Part shown: positions 1 to 8,583 of the stretch, piece after piece | Layout: each line of letters opens with the position of its first letter | Numbering within the stretch: the stretch's first letter is position 1 | Assembly (NCBI GenBank): GCA_029245065.1 | Contig: JAQWQB010000087.1 | Location: 1-33,471 of the forward strand | Source: Flavobacteriales bacterium | GTDB lineage: Bacteria; Bacteroidota; Bacteroidia; Flavobacteriales_D; Sanyastnellaceae | Direction of reading: 5' to 3' | DNA: 33,471 nt | The notes under the pieces: model-generated | Told to the model about the DNA's origin: nothing | Seen by the model: only the letters and a program-made list of their open reading frames with translations | Database searches by the model: none | Made by a program: the position numbers and the translations under genes

Positions 1-689
1 ACTGCATGCTTACCAATGTCTCCTCCTTCAGGAAAGACATCCATGATCTTGCGATTCTTTAGTGATCTTCCGAGGTTGCCCGTGACTGTTCCATCTTCGG
101 CCAGGTCACCCCAAACCAACGCATGGTAACGTCGTTGAGTGGTGCGCTCAAAAAACTGATTGCACAAATGAGTCAGTGCTTTCTCATTCTTCGCCAACAC
201 CATCAATCCTGTTGTATTCTTATCTAGTCGGTGTACCAAACCTGGACGAGGATGCTCTTCCCCTTTCTTCACAGGCAGGTTATCGAAGTGGAATAACATC
301 GCATTGACCATGGTCCCTGTATAGTTCGAATAGCCTGGGTGAACCACCATTCCGGCCTCTTTGTTCACCACCAAGCAATCTTCATCCTCGAATACAATGT
401 CCAGAGGAATGTCTTCAGGAATTAATTCCGTTTCCCGAACCGGATATGGCAACTCAACCGTAATTACATCTTCAGGCTTCACCTTGTAATTCGATTTAAC
501 CGGAGTTTCATTTACGCGAATGAATCCCGACTTAGCGGCATCTTGAAGTCTATTCCGTGACGTATTTGGAAGTCTATCAAGCAAGAATTTGTCAATCCTC
601 AACGGCTGTTGACCGGGATCAACGACTACTCTATGGTGTTCGAACAAATCATCCGATTCGTCCACTTCTCCTACTTGATCGTTGCTCAT
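1..689 (-). CDS. RluA/RluD-family rRNA pseudouridine synthase (3' end beyond window)
   Basis: The first 229 residues are visible and the C-terminus lies beyond the left edge. An S4 RNA-binding domain spans roughly residues 29-80. The catalytic domain follows, with the family motif HRLDKNTTGL at 153-162; Asp156 is the expected nucleophile that attacks the target uridine. Enzymes of this family isomerise uridines in 23S rRNA (RluD/RluC type) or tRNA. The S4 domain favours the RluD/RluC branch, but the exact target sites cannot be read from sequence. The ATG at 689-687 lies 2 bp after the stop of the T9SS protein gene, so it is probably the last gene of the PASTA protein - T9SS protein - RluA transcript. 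The family is certain; the subfamily is inferred. Confidence 0.9.
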   Translation of the reverse strand, partial: MSNDQVGEVDESDDLFEHHRVVVDPGQQPLRIDKFLLDRLPNTSRNRLQDAAKSGFIRVNETPVKSNYKVKPEDVITVELPYPVRETELIPEDIPLDIVFEDEDCLVVNKEAGMVVHPGYSNYTGTMVNAMLFHFDNLPVKKGEEHPRPGLVHRLDKNTTGLMVLAKNEKALTHLCNQFFERTTQRRYHALVWGDLAEDGTVTGNLGRSLKNRKIMDVFPEGGDIGKHA

Positions 690-691
690 GT

Positions 692-2605
692 TTAGTTTTT
701 CTTGAGGATGCGCCTGCGAAGTATGGCCTCCCCGTTTTGATTACGAAGTACCAAGATATAAACGCCTTCGGTAAGGTCTCTCAAACTAAGTTGACTTCTT
801 CCGAATAGGCCTGCCTCTGTTAGAACTGTTCGTCCATTCACATCAACTATATCTGCTGTGTAATTCTGTTGGAAATCCAGCGTTGGTTCAATCGTTAACA
901 TTCCAGTGGTAGGCACTGGGTAAACGTTCGCCTCAATTTCGCTTAGATCTTCTGTGCTATTCCAAACAAAGGTCTTGCCTGATTTGAATACTGGGCGAAT
1001 CATGACTGAGCCTTCAATGCCAGATTGAAGCCACTGCGCTCCGTTACCAAGCTTGTAAAACAAACGGGTACCATTTGAATTCGTGTTTTTGTCCAAACCA
1101 ATGTTCAATTCAGCGTCTCCATTTTGACCAAAGCCGACGTAAATAACACCATCTACTTCCACGGGGTCATCGTATTCGAAATAGCCAAACACATCGTAAC
1201 CATCATTGTAGAAAGTAGGCGATTTGAACTCAAAGTTATCTGCAATTTCGTCTCCCGGTTGTCCTGAACCATCACCCCATACTCTCATAAGGAACGTCTC
1301 CGTAGACACGTCATCTAGGTAAGGCGTGAAATGAATGAATAGTCCCAAAAGCGTGTCTGTAGTTGCAACGGTATATTTAACTGCTACCTGCCCACCTGCA
1401 ATATTCAATGCATACGCTTTTTCCGCGCTGCCATCGTCGTAGGCGTAATAGTTGGTGAACGTTTGTTGGAAGACAATACTATCATTGTCTGGAACGCCCA
1501 CTTTTTCGCCCGTAAGAATCCCAATATTATCTTGGTAAAAACTCACGTCAAAGATGGCACAGGTGTCGTTAACTGTTTCGTCAAACACAAAATTATTGGG
1601 AGCACTATTCACCGCATATTCGGTATCAAACACTTCCAGAGGAGCTACTACCACTTGTGAGAATGCGTTCAGGTTATTTACAATACTTCCTTCGAAATCT
1701 ACCTTGTAGCCCGAAGTAACGTTGTCTGCCTGGTTAACAGACAAATTTCGTTGAGTAGTGGTGACCGACTGATCCATGAATTGTGTTGGGTTCACTAAAA
1801 AGTGAGTCCATGGCATCGCAGTATAATCCAATAGTAACGAGTTCGGACAATTAACAAATCCTACCTCGAAGAAATCGAAATTATCTGGATTTACATTGTT
1901 ATTCAAGAAGACGTAATCCAAGTGCCACATATCCACATTACCGCCCAAGGTTGAATAGTTGCGAAAGCGGAAACGGAACCCATCTTGAAGGTAGATATTC
2001 TCTGTTATGGGAATAAACACCTGCTCGAATGTTTCCATCTCACTTCCTGGCGTGCTCCACACATGGAACCAAGATGTTTCGTCGCCGAATGGACTGAAGA
2101 ATTCAAGAACCAGCGAATCTTGGGGATCAGGCTCATTTCCAAGCCCTCCTCCTTGAAAGAAAAAAGTCAAATAAACATTATCGAATTCACTAAACCCTTC
2201 GAGGTCTATCGGTAAAGAAGTCAACGTGTCAGCAGGGCCATATTCATCACCTGATACAAAATTGTAAGGGTAGCCTGTTCTATCCAGTCCTTCAAACGTA
2301 GCCACACCAATGGTAGGTGGTAAGATTGGAAATTCACAGTTGATGCGCACATTGTCATCGCTCCATCGCTGAAGTTCTACTGGAATGTTAGGATCTGAAG
2401 TAGGCAATGAATAGGTGGCAAAGTCATCAAAGAATGGAAGAGAAAGGCTTGCTTCTCCCCCTCTTTCAGCGCGTGGCTCAAAGGTTCTTTCCAACGCTGC
2501 TCGCTCAGCTTTTACAGCATCGAATACAAGGTCTTTTTCGAGCTCTTGTGCGATCGAGCATAAACTGATCACACTGCACATGATTAGAATGGCTAGTTGC
2601 TTCAT
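692..2605 (-). CDS. T9SS type A sorting domain-containing secreted protein
   Basis: This 637-residue protein has a signal peptide (about residues 1-19, ending CSIAQ). The long middle is beta-rich, aspartate- and asparagine-rich, and has no catalytic motif I recognise. The C-terminal domain of about 75 residues begins near VYPVPTTGML and ends ILRRRILKKN, typical of the type A sorting signal that sends proteins across the outer membrane by T9SS and attaches them to the cell surface. Its start overlaps the stop of the upstream PASTA gene by 4 bp (ATGA), and the RluA gene starts 2 bp after its stop, so it is translated from the same operon. Its function is unknown. The sequence suggests a surface-exposed structural or adhesive protein but does not prove it. 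Confidence 0.88.
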   Translation of the reverse strand: MKQLAILIMCSVISLCSIAQELEKDLVFDAVKAERAALERTFEPRAERGGEASLSLPFFDDFATYSLPTSDPNIPVELQRWSDDNVRINCEFPILPPTIGVATFEGLDRTGYPYNFVSGDEYGPADTLTSLPIDLEGFSEFDNVYLTFFFQGGGLGNEPDPQDSLVLEFFSPFGDETSWFHVWSTPGSEMETFEQVFIPITENIYLQDGFRFRFRNYSTLGGNVDMWHLDYVFLNNNVNPDNFDFFEVGFVNCPNSLLLDYTAMPWTHFLVNPTQFMDQSVTTTQRNLSVNQADNVTSGYKVDFEGSIVNNLNAFSQVVVAPLEVFDTEYAVNSAPNNFVFDETVNDTCAIFDVSFYQDNIGILTGEKVGVPDNDSIVFQQTFTNYYAYDDGSAEKAYALNIAGGQVAVKYTVATTDTLLGLFIHFTPYLDDVSTETFLMRVWGDGSGQPGDEIADNFEFKSPTFYNDGYDVFGYFEYDDPVEVDGVIYVGFGQNGDAELNIGLDKNTNSNGTRLFYKLGNGAQWLQSGIEGSVMIRPVFKSGKTFVWNSTEDLSEIEANVYPVPTTGMLTIEPTLDFQQNYTADIVDVNGRTVLTEAGLFGRSQLSLRDLTEGVYILVLRNQNGEAILRRRILKKN

Positions 2606-3426
2606 GGATTGTTTGGGCTTTCAGGCATCTGCTTTTGAAGTGAATCTGCCATTTCTGGTTGTTTTAATCCCAGAAATAGATCCACCAAACTACCTACTTG
2701 AACAGATCGATTCCCACTAGCACGTGGTGATTGTCTGTAAATAGATGCAGCGAGTGAATCTTCACTTGTGAGCACATTGCTGTCATACAACGTCGAACCT
2801 AGTGTTAATCTTGCCTCTCTCAAGATATTTTCTGCTTGCTCTAATGGTAATCCTACGAGGCTAGGAACACTCACTTCTTCATCGCTCTGTCTGCCAATGA
2901 TTAGGGTTACTTCCTTCCCTTTCTTTATTTGAGCATCGGGCCCTAATTTCTGACCTTTATGAATAACACGAACAACCATGCCTGCCAAGAGGTGATTTTC
3001 TTCGTATTCCTTTTTGTAGCGAAGTCCTTTGTTCTCTAGGATAATTTCAGCCACTCGTTCATTCATACCTTCGGCCACTTTCAATGTTTCGGCAGGAGGC
3101 GTTATACGGTAAACCGTTAAGTAAATGGCTCGTTGCTCTTTTACTTCAGCTTGAGGAAGTGGACTTTGTTCGAAAACTGCTCCTGGCTTTCCTTCTGAAC
3201 TGTATACTGAATCTATGATCAGGAACCCTAATTCGAATTCCGCCAAAATATCTGCCGCTTCTGACACAACTAGTCCGCGTACGTCAGGAACTACCACATG
3301 GTCTCCATGTGCCGTGTACGACTGTAACCAGAAATAGGCAACAATTGGAATCACCACCAAGAAAACGCCGGCAATCAATAGATTCTTTAAAAATCGCTTA
3401 CTAAAAATGAATTTCAACAGGTTCAT
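2602..3426 (-). CDS. membrane-anchored PASTA-domain protein (three PASTA repeats)
   Basis: The protein has 274 residues. A short basic N-terminus precedes one transmembrane helix (about 13-33). The rest should be periplasmic, with three PASTA repeats at about 39-105, 113-180 and 186-253, then a short Gln/Pro-rich tail. Repeats 1 and 3 open with the classic VPDVRGL and VPSLVGL signatures; repeat 2 is degenerate at its start (LKVAEGM). PASTA domains bind peptidoglycan fragments or act as spacers in PBPs and Ser/Thr kinases, but no kinase or transpeptidase domain is present here. It heads an operon with a T9SS protein and an RluA-type synthase. In other Bacteroidota I recall a similar gene next to ddl and rluD, so a wall-associated role is plausible. 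Confidence 0.85.
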   Translation of the reverse strand: MNLLKFIFSKRFLKNLLIAGVFLVVIPIVAYFWLQSYTAHGDHVVVPDVRGLVVSEAADILAEFELGFLIIDSVYSSEGKPGAVFEQSPLPQAEVKEQRAIYLTVYRITPPAETLKVAEGMNERVAEIILENKGLRYKKEYEENHLLAGMVVRVIHKGQKLGPDAQIKKGKEVTLIIGRQSDEEVSVPSLVGLPLEQAENILREARLTLGSTLYDSNVLTSEDSLAASIYRQSPRASGNRSVQVGSLVDLFLGLKQPEMADSLQKQMPESPNNP

Positions 3427-3444
3427 ATATTATTAGACAACTTT

Positions 3445-3452
3445 CAAAGATA
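3445..3452 (-). promoter_or_regulatory. -7 box TATCTTTG upstream of the PASTA operon
   Basis: On the minus strand the octamer TATCTTTG matches the Bacteroidota -7 consensus TAnnTTTG exactly and lies 18 bp before the PASTA-protein ATG. No TTTG is present at the expected -33 spacing. The 99-bp gap after purL suggests that the PASTA operon has its own promoter. Confidence 0.5.
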
Positions 3453-3525
3453 AATTATTGTTTGAGAGCCTTTGCGGCCGTGTTGTTTACGTGTACAATT
3501 CAAGAGTATTCGTGAGAGGTTGTCC

Positions 3526-5769
3526 TTATTTCGACATGATATCTCCCAAGGTATTCTCATACAGGCCGCGTAGGTCTTTCACAAAACCGAAGTGATCATC
3601 GTCTACAACAACTTTACCTTGTGTAACGTGTCCTAGCAATGTTACCGGCACATTGTGCTCTCCTACCAAGTCCAAAAATTGCTCTTCGTAGTCTTCGGTT
3701 ACGGTCAAAATCACTCTGCTTTGGCTTTCTCCAAATAAGAAGGCATCCTTACGTACTTCAGAATCTGAAACGATGTCGAACCCGAGTCCGTTTGGCAGTC
3801 CCATTTCCAACATTGCAACAAATAGTCCTCCGTCAGAGATGTCGTGAGCGGCGTTGATGAAATTCTCTTTGATGAGTGCCTTTACACAATTTTGAATCGC
3901 TACTTCCTCTTCCATATCGAAGTGAGGAGCTGGCGAATGCTTGATTCCATGAATTGAGGCAAGGTATTCAGAAGAGTTGATGTCATTCTGAGATTCTCCC
4001 ATCAAGAAGATCAAATCACCTTTGTATTTGAAATCCAAGGTAGTGTGCGTGCTCTTATCTTTCAATACTCCCAACATTCCGATGGTCGGTGTAGGAAATA
4101 CGGGTGATGCAGAACCATCTTCCTTCGCTGTTTGGTTGTAGAAACTTACGTTCCCACCGGTAACAGGTGTTTTGAAGCGTTCACACGCGGCACTCATTCC
4201 CTTGATCGCACCAACAAACTGCCAGTACACTTCAGGGTTGTAAGGGTTTCCGAAGTTCAAGCAATTTGTAATTGCTGAAGGCTCTCCACCTGAGCAAACG
4301 ATGTTTCTTGCTGCTTCAGCTACGGCAATCATGGTTCCTTTTTCAGGATCATTGTTGACGTAACGCGCGTTGCAATCAACCGTAAGCGAAATGGCTTTAT
4401 TGGTTCCCTTGATATTCACTACAGCCGCATCTGACGGACGGTTCGTGCCCATATTGGCTGTACCGACCATACTATCGTACTGCTCGGCAACCCACTTTTT
4501 AGAGGCAATGTTCGGGTTAGACAGCATCTGTCTGGCCACAATCACAACATCTTTAGGCTCCTCCACTTGATCAATGGTGAATTTCTGTCCTTCAGCAAAG
4601 TAAGCTGGCTCTTTGTATTCTCTTTCGTAAATCGGAGCACCTCCACCGAGCACGAGACTTTCAGCTGGAATCTCAGAAACCAGTTCGTCGTGCATGTAAT
4701 AGCGAATAATTCCGGTATCTGTAACGACACCAATATTTTCTGCGTTGAGATCCCATTTTTCGAAAATGTCCTCAACGATTTGTTCTTTTCCTTTTTCCAC
4801 CACAACAAGCATTCGCTCCTGCGATTCAGAAAGCAAAATTTCGAATGGCTTCATGTCATCTTGACGAAGCGGCACTTTATCCAGCTGGATATCCATCCCA
4901 ACTTCACCAGCGGCACTCATTTCAGAGGTTGAGCAAGTAATTCCTGCAGCACCCATGTCTTGCATACCAACTACGGCGTCCGTATTGCCTAATTCAAGTG
5001 TTGCTTCAAGAAGAAGTTTTTCTTGGAACGGGTCACCTACTTGCACAGAAGGAAGATCATTTGCTGAATCTTCGGTAATGTCTTTTGAAGCAAATGATGC
5101 TCCTTGAATTCCATCTTTACCTGTTGCCGAGCCAACGATGTAAACAGGATTCCCTGGACCCGCTGCAGTTGCTGAAATCATTTGATCTGATTTCATGATT
5201 CCTGCAGACATGGCATTCACAAGTGGGTTCACTTGGTACGATTCATCAAAGAAGACTTCGCCTCCTACAACAGGAATACCGAAAGCGTTACCGTAGTCGC
5301 CAATCCCTTTCACCACACCTTCTAGCAACCACTTCGTTCTAGGATGATCGAGGCTTCCGAAGCGCAAACTGTTCAGCTGGGCAATCGGACGAGCGCCCAT
5401 TGTGAAGATATCACGGTTAATCCCTCCAACACCAGTAGCCGCACCTTGGTAAGGTTCGATAGCAGACGGGTGATTGTGGCTTTCAATTTTGAAGGCACAT
5501 GCCAACCCATCACCGATGTCTACCAAACCAGCATTTTCTTCACCAGCTTTCACTAGCATATGCGGTCCGTCCTTCGGTAAGGTCTTCAGCCATTTAATTG
5601 AATTTTTGTACGAACAGTGCTCACTCCACATAACAGAGTACACACACATTTCAGTGAAGTTCGGTGTTCTTCCAAGAATCTGACTAATGTGATCAAACTC
5701 TTCAGGAGTTAGTCCCATTTCTTGGGCTTGTTCGAGAGTCGCAATTTCAAGTGCTGCCGTAGTGCTCAT
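3526..5769 (-). CDS. purL: phosphoribosylformylglycinamidine synthase II (small-type PurL)
   Basis: PurL makes FGAM from FGAR, ATP and ammonia in step 4 of de novo purine synthesis. At 747 residues this is the short PurL form, which works in a complex with the glutaminase PurQ and with PurS, not the large single chain of about 1,200-1,300 residues. The N-terminal motif SEHCSYKNS (49-57) carries the conserved His51. The ATP/metal region ESHNHPSAIEPYQGA is at 96-110, and GMQDMGAAG and GNVSFYN are further family signatures. The two AIRS-type halves are complete. No purS or purQ is within the window. The gene stands alone, divergent from dtd, with a good -7 box just upstream. Confidence 0.96.
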   Translation of the reverse strand: MSTTAALEIATLEQAQEMGLTPEEFDHISQILGRTPNFTEMCVYSVMWSEHCSYKNSIKWLKTLPKDGPHMLVKAGEENAGLVDIGDGLACAFKIESHNHPSAIEPYQGAATGVGGINRDIFTMGARPIAQLNSLRFGSLDHPRTKWLLEGVVKGIGDYGNAFGIPVVGGEVFFDESYQVNPLVNAMSAGIMKSDQMISATAAGPGNPVYIVGSATGKDGIQGASFASKDITEDSANDLPSVQVGDPFQEKLLLEATLELGNTDAVVGMQDMGAAGITCSTSEMSAAGEVGMDIQLDKVPLRQDDMKPFEILLSESQERMLVVVEKGKEQIVEDIFEKWDLNAENIGVVTDTGIIRYYMHDELVSEIPAESLVLGGGAPIYEREYKEPAYFAEGQKFTIDQVEEPKDVVIVARQMLSNPNIASKKWVAEQYDSMVGTANMGTNRPSDAAVVNIKGTNKAISLTVDCNARYVNNDPEKGTMIAVAEAARNIVCSGGEPSAITNCLNFGNPYNPEVYWQFVGAIKGMSAACERFKTPVTGGNVSFYNQTAKEDGSASPVFPTPTIGMLGVLKDKSTHTTLDFKYKGDLIFLMGESQNDINSSEYLASIHGIKHSPAPHFDMEEEVAIQNCVKALIKENFINAAHDISDGGLFVAMLEMGLPNGLGFDIVSDSEVRKDAFLFGESQSRVILTVTEDYEEQFLDLVGEHNVPVTLLGHVTQGKVVVDDDHFGFVKDLRGLYENTLGDIMSK

Positions 5770-5789
5770 TGAGATACAATTTCTTTGTG

Positions 5790-5797
5790 CAAAAGTA
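5790..5797 (-). promoter_or_regulatory. -7 box TACTTTTG for purL
   Basis: On the minus strand TACTTTTG is an exact TAnnTTTG box, 20 bp before the purL ATG. No convincing -33 TTTG is visible. It shares the 80-bp intergenic region with the oppositely directed dtd box. Confidence 0.5.
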
Positions 5798-5837
5798 GCT
5801 TTTTTATTGCTGAATGCGCGCTGTTTTAAGTACTTCT

Positions 5838-5845
5838 TACCTTTG
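5838..5845 (+). promoter_or_regulatory. -7 box TACCTTTG immediately before dtd
   Basis: This exact TAnnTTTG match ends only 4 bases before the dtd ATG at 5850. With the usual 5-7 base distance from box to transcription start, the mRNA would begin at or next to the start codon, giving a leaderless transcript. No TTTG is seen at the expected -33 position. Confidence 0.45.
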
Positions 5846-5849
5846 CAAT

Positions 5850-6302
5850 ATGAGAGCAGTTATTCAACGTGTTAGCGAAGCATCCGTAACGATCAAGAGT
5901 GATGTAAAAGCCCAAATATCAAGTGGTTTGGTTATTCTTCTTGGCATTCATTCTGACGACACGATAGAGGATGTCAAGTGGCTTGTGAATAAAATCATTC
6001 AATTGCGCATTTTTTCTGACGAAGATGGAAAAATGAACTTGAGCGTACAGGACATCGATGGAAACGTGCTCGTTATTAGTCAATTCACCCTCTTCGCACG
6101 AACAAAAAAAGGGACCCGTCCGTCCTTCATAGGGTCTGCAAAACCGGCAATAGCCATTCCGCTATATGAGGCTTTCTTGACACAAATCGAAGAAGCGCTT
6201 CAAAAAGAAATAGGATCTGGTGAATTTGGAGCTGACATGAAGGTTTCACTTGTTAATGACGGCCCTGTCACCATCACCATAGATACGCATCAGAAGCAGT
6301 AG
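5850..6302 (+). CDS. dtd: D-aminoacyl-tRNA deacylase
   Basis: DTD hydrolyses D-amino acids mischarged onto tRNA and so protects translation in the cytoplasm. The 150-residue product has the usual family length. I chose the ATG at 5850 because the family starts with M-[RK]-AVIQRV, as here; the open frame extends 12 codons further upstream without homology. The SQFTLFA motif at 77-83 and the cross-subunit Gly-cisPro motif within NDGPVTI (GPVT, 138-141) form the active site of the dimer. The stop codon directly abuts the stop of the convergent T9SS gene with no bases between. In other Bacteroidota dtd is often beside a MazG-like gene, which here lies about 4.8 kb downstream. Confidence 0.96.
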   Translation: MRAVIQRVSEASVTIKSDVKAQISSGLVILLGIHSDDTIEDVKWLVNKIIQLRIFSDEDGKMNLSVQDIDGNVLVISQFTLFARTKKGTRPSFIGSAKPAIAIPLYEAFLTQIEEALQKEIGSGEFGADMKVSLVNDGPVTITIDTHQKQ

Positions 6303-8519
6303 TTACTGAACTATGACACGCTCATGGCGCAATGCACCTTGCGGATCAACTACCTGAAAAATGTAGCATCCCGCAGCACAATTTCTAAGTTCAATTGACG
6401 AATCAGAAAGCCAAGTTACGGGAATCAGTCTTCCGCTAGCGTCAAAAACCTTCAACTCACTCGGAAGAACACCTCTTATCACAAACGAGCCGTTTCCGGG
6501 GTTAGGATACACTTGGAAATCAACCTTTGTTCGTTCAACAGCATCGATAGCTGAAAAGTCAAATGCACCGTTGAAATCTACCTGTTTGATTCGGTAGTAG
6601 CTGACACCTTCAAGAGGTTGTTCGTCGATATAGCTATAGCCGTGTTGTTGTGTCGAAGTTCCGTTTCCTTGCACCTGGCCAATTGCCTCCCAATTGACTC
6701 CATCTGGAGAACGCATCACAGAGAAGTACGCATTGTTGGTTTCAGAGGCCGTTTCCCAGAGGCAGTGAACCCTTCGTTGATTTGACGACAGCACAGCTTC
6801 AAACGACAACCATTCAACCGGGAGTAACACAGCAGCGCACGTCACGGTAACAATATCGCTAACGGTGATGGTGGTGCCATCGCACTTGGTGTAAACGGCA
6901 TCAGCGGCATACGACTGTGTACTTTCAGACGGACAAACCATTACAGAAAGCCCATTACCAATTAGCCCCCCTTGATCATACCAGTTAACGGTATAACTAG
7001 GCGATCCTGTTGGTGTAAATCGCCAAGCTTCTTGACTAGCAGACCACGGGCCTGTTTGTCTACCATTTGCAACTACACCGGTAGTTCCAGCCGCATCCTG
7101 TATACCGATCAACGCATTCCCTGCATTCCAAACGGTACATGTTTCCTTATTTCCGATGTACACTTCAATTGCATTGGTTGTTTCGTACAACACAATTTGG
7201 GTGGTGCTATTCATTTCATTGCACGAAAAGTGGCAAACATCATTGTAATTCACCACGAAAACTCGGCATGGCGCAGTTCCTAAAATAGCGTAACTCGCAC
7301 CTCCACAAACCTCGGGATCAATGTCGTGGTATGCGCCAAAAATACTATTCAAAGGCAAAGCTGCGCTGGGGCATTGGGCAGTGAACGCATACGGGCAGTA
7401 ACCATCGGCATACGTCGCTTCGAATGAGATTAGCCCATTGGAGCCTACGACAATTTGAGAATAATTCGTCCCGTAGTAGCAAAAATCAAAAGGCAGGTTA
7501 ATCAGTGGCGACCACACATCGTCAGTCCCTATTGAAAAGCCTGTCCCCGCATTGAAAGGATAAGGTGGAGCATAATCAATGGAGCAGACTTCATAGCTCG
7601 TCGTTTCACCTGATTCAAAGACCTCAGCCGTTAGTTCCATTTCAACACATGGGTCTGAACATTCTGGCAAGGCAATATCTGCCCCTAAATCAATGTCCGG
7701 ACAACCCGTCGTTTCACTGCTATAGCATGGTGGAGGAGGCGGGACATAGGTTGTGCAAAAAGTATCTGAACCACTGGCACCTGTTCCTAAGGTGTTCGAA
7801 TAAACCTGATTTCCATCGTTTGTCACCGCGAAATTGGCGCCATTCCATCCATCTCCAAAGGAATCATAGAAATTTACTGTGTAACACCCCTCAGGTAGAC
7901 AAACATCCATGCCACCAGGCGTGTTGGCGAAACCGGAAGCAATCAATGTTCCGCCATCGTAGACATCCCAACTAATTTCTCCGTCAAATGCACCACCTCC
8001 AGCAGTAAAGGTCAAGCACTCATCGTAACAGCAAATTGTGGCATCTGTATCACCTGCATTGTAGTTACAAGCAACCGGGTCATTGCATCCGCCTGTGGCC
8101 GGACAAGAAACCAAAGTGACTCCGAAGTATTCAGCTCCTGTGGTGTTCGTAGCGCAAAAATATTGGTTCACTTGAATGGTGTATGTGCCAGTTGCAGGAG
8201 CCGTGAAGGTAACTTGCGATTGCAAACCGCAGCCGTCATCGTTGTACCCAACAACTGTTTGAGCAGCATCAAATATAGTGATCTGGGTATCCCATGAAGT
8301 TCCACAAGTTGAAACTGTGTAAACGCACCCTTCGTTTGCTTGGAGTGTAAATTGATCACCTCCCCAAACGAAATTAATGTACTCGAAGGTGTCTCCCACA
8401 AAGCCAGGCGTTACGTCGCCATAGTTCGTACCTCCAAAGCCACATTGAGCGTTGGTTCTCGGAACAAACAAAAATAAAAACACAAAGCAGACGAAGGCCC
8501 ACCACAAGGCGCTTTTCAT
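6303..8519 (-). CDS. cysteine-rich T9SS-sorted surface protein (paralogue 1)
   Basis: The 738-residue product has a signal peptide (about 1-24). An N-terminal beta domain at 25-140 contains NYGDVTP, FVWGGDQFTLQ and STCGTSWDTQ. A Cys-rich linker follows (CNDPVACNYN), then a domain with DSFGDGWNGA near 219-228 and a poly-proline stretch at 260-264. The middle (about 300-560) shows GTDDVWSP and VVGSNGLISFE and is of unassigned type. An Fn3-like segment beginning LPVEWLSFEA precedes a type A sorting domain starting near VYPNPGNGSF. T9SS should export it to the cell surface. The neighbouring gene on the same strand encodes a paralogue with the same outer modules. The many cysteines probably form disulphides. 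The ligand or substrate is unknown; adhesion is only a guess. Confidence 0.87.
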   Translation of the reverse strand: MKSALWWAFVCFVFLFLFVPRTNAQCGFGGTNYGDVTPGFVGDTFEYINFVWGGDQFTLQANEGCVYTVSTCGTSWDTQITIFDAAQTVVGYNDDGCGLQSQVTFTAPATGTYTIQVNQYFCATNTTGAEYFGVTLVSCPATGGCNDPVACNYNAGDTDATICCYDECLTFTAGGGAFDGEISWDVYDGGTLIASGFANTPGGMDVCLPEGCYTVNFYDSFGDGWNGANFAVTNDGNQVYSNTLGTGASGSDTFCTTYVPPPPPCYSSETTGCPDIDLGADIALPECSDPCVEMELTAEVFESGETTSYEVCSIDYAPPYPFNAGTGFSIGTDDVWSPLINLPFDFCYYGTNYSQIVVGSNGLISFEATYADGYCPYAFTAQCPSAALPLNSIFGAYHDIDPEVCGGASYAILGTAPCRVFVVNYNDVCHFSCNEMNSTTQIVLYETTNAIEVYIGNKETCTVWNAGNALIGIQDAAGTTGVVANGRQTGPWSASQEAWRFTPTGSPSYTVNWYDQGGLIGNGLSVMVCPSESTQSYAADAVYTKCDGTTITVSDIVTVTCAAVLLPVEWLSFEAVLSSNQRRVHCLWETASETNNAYFSVMRSPDGVNWEAIGQVQGNGTSTQQHGYSYIDEQPLEGVSYYRIKQVDFNGAFDFSAIDAVERTKVDFQVYPNPGNGSFVIRGVLPSELKVFDASGRLIPVTWLSDSSIELRNCAAGCYIFQVVDPQGALRHERVIVQ

Positions 8520-8583
8520 CGTAGTTGATTTTGGTTATAATTAGTGAGAGAAGGTGGTGTAATTTACGAATTTTCAGCGACTT

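Noticed and set aside
2415-2720. Open frame of about 100 codons on the plus strand across the PASTA / T9SS protein junction
   Set aside because: It is antisense to two well-supported genes and has no recognisable domain or promoter.
6297-6308. Palindrome CAGTAGTTACTG at the dtd / T9SS gene junction
   Set aside because: Abutting convergent stop codons produce such symmetry by themselves.
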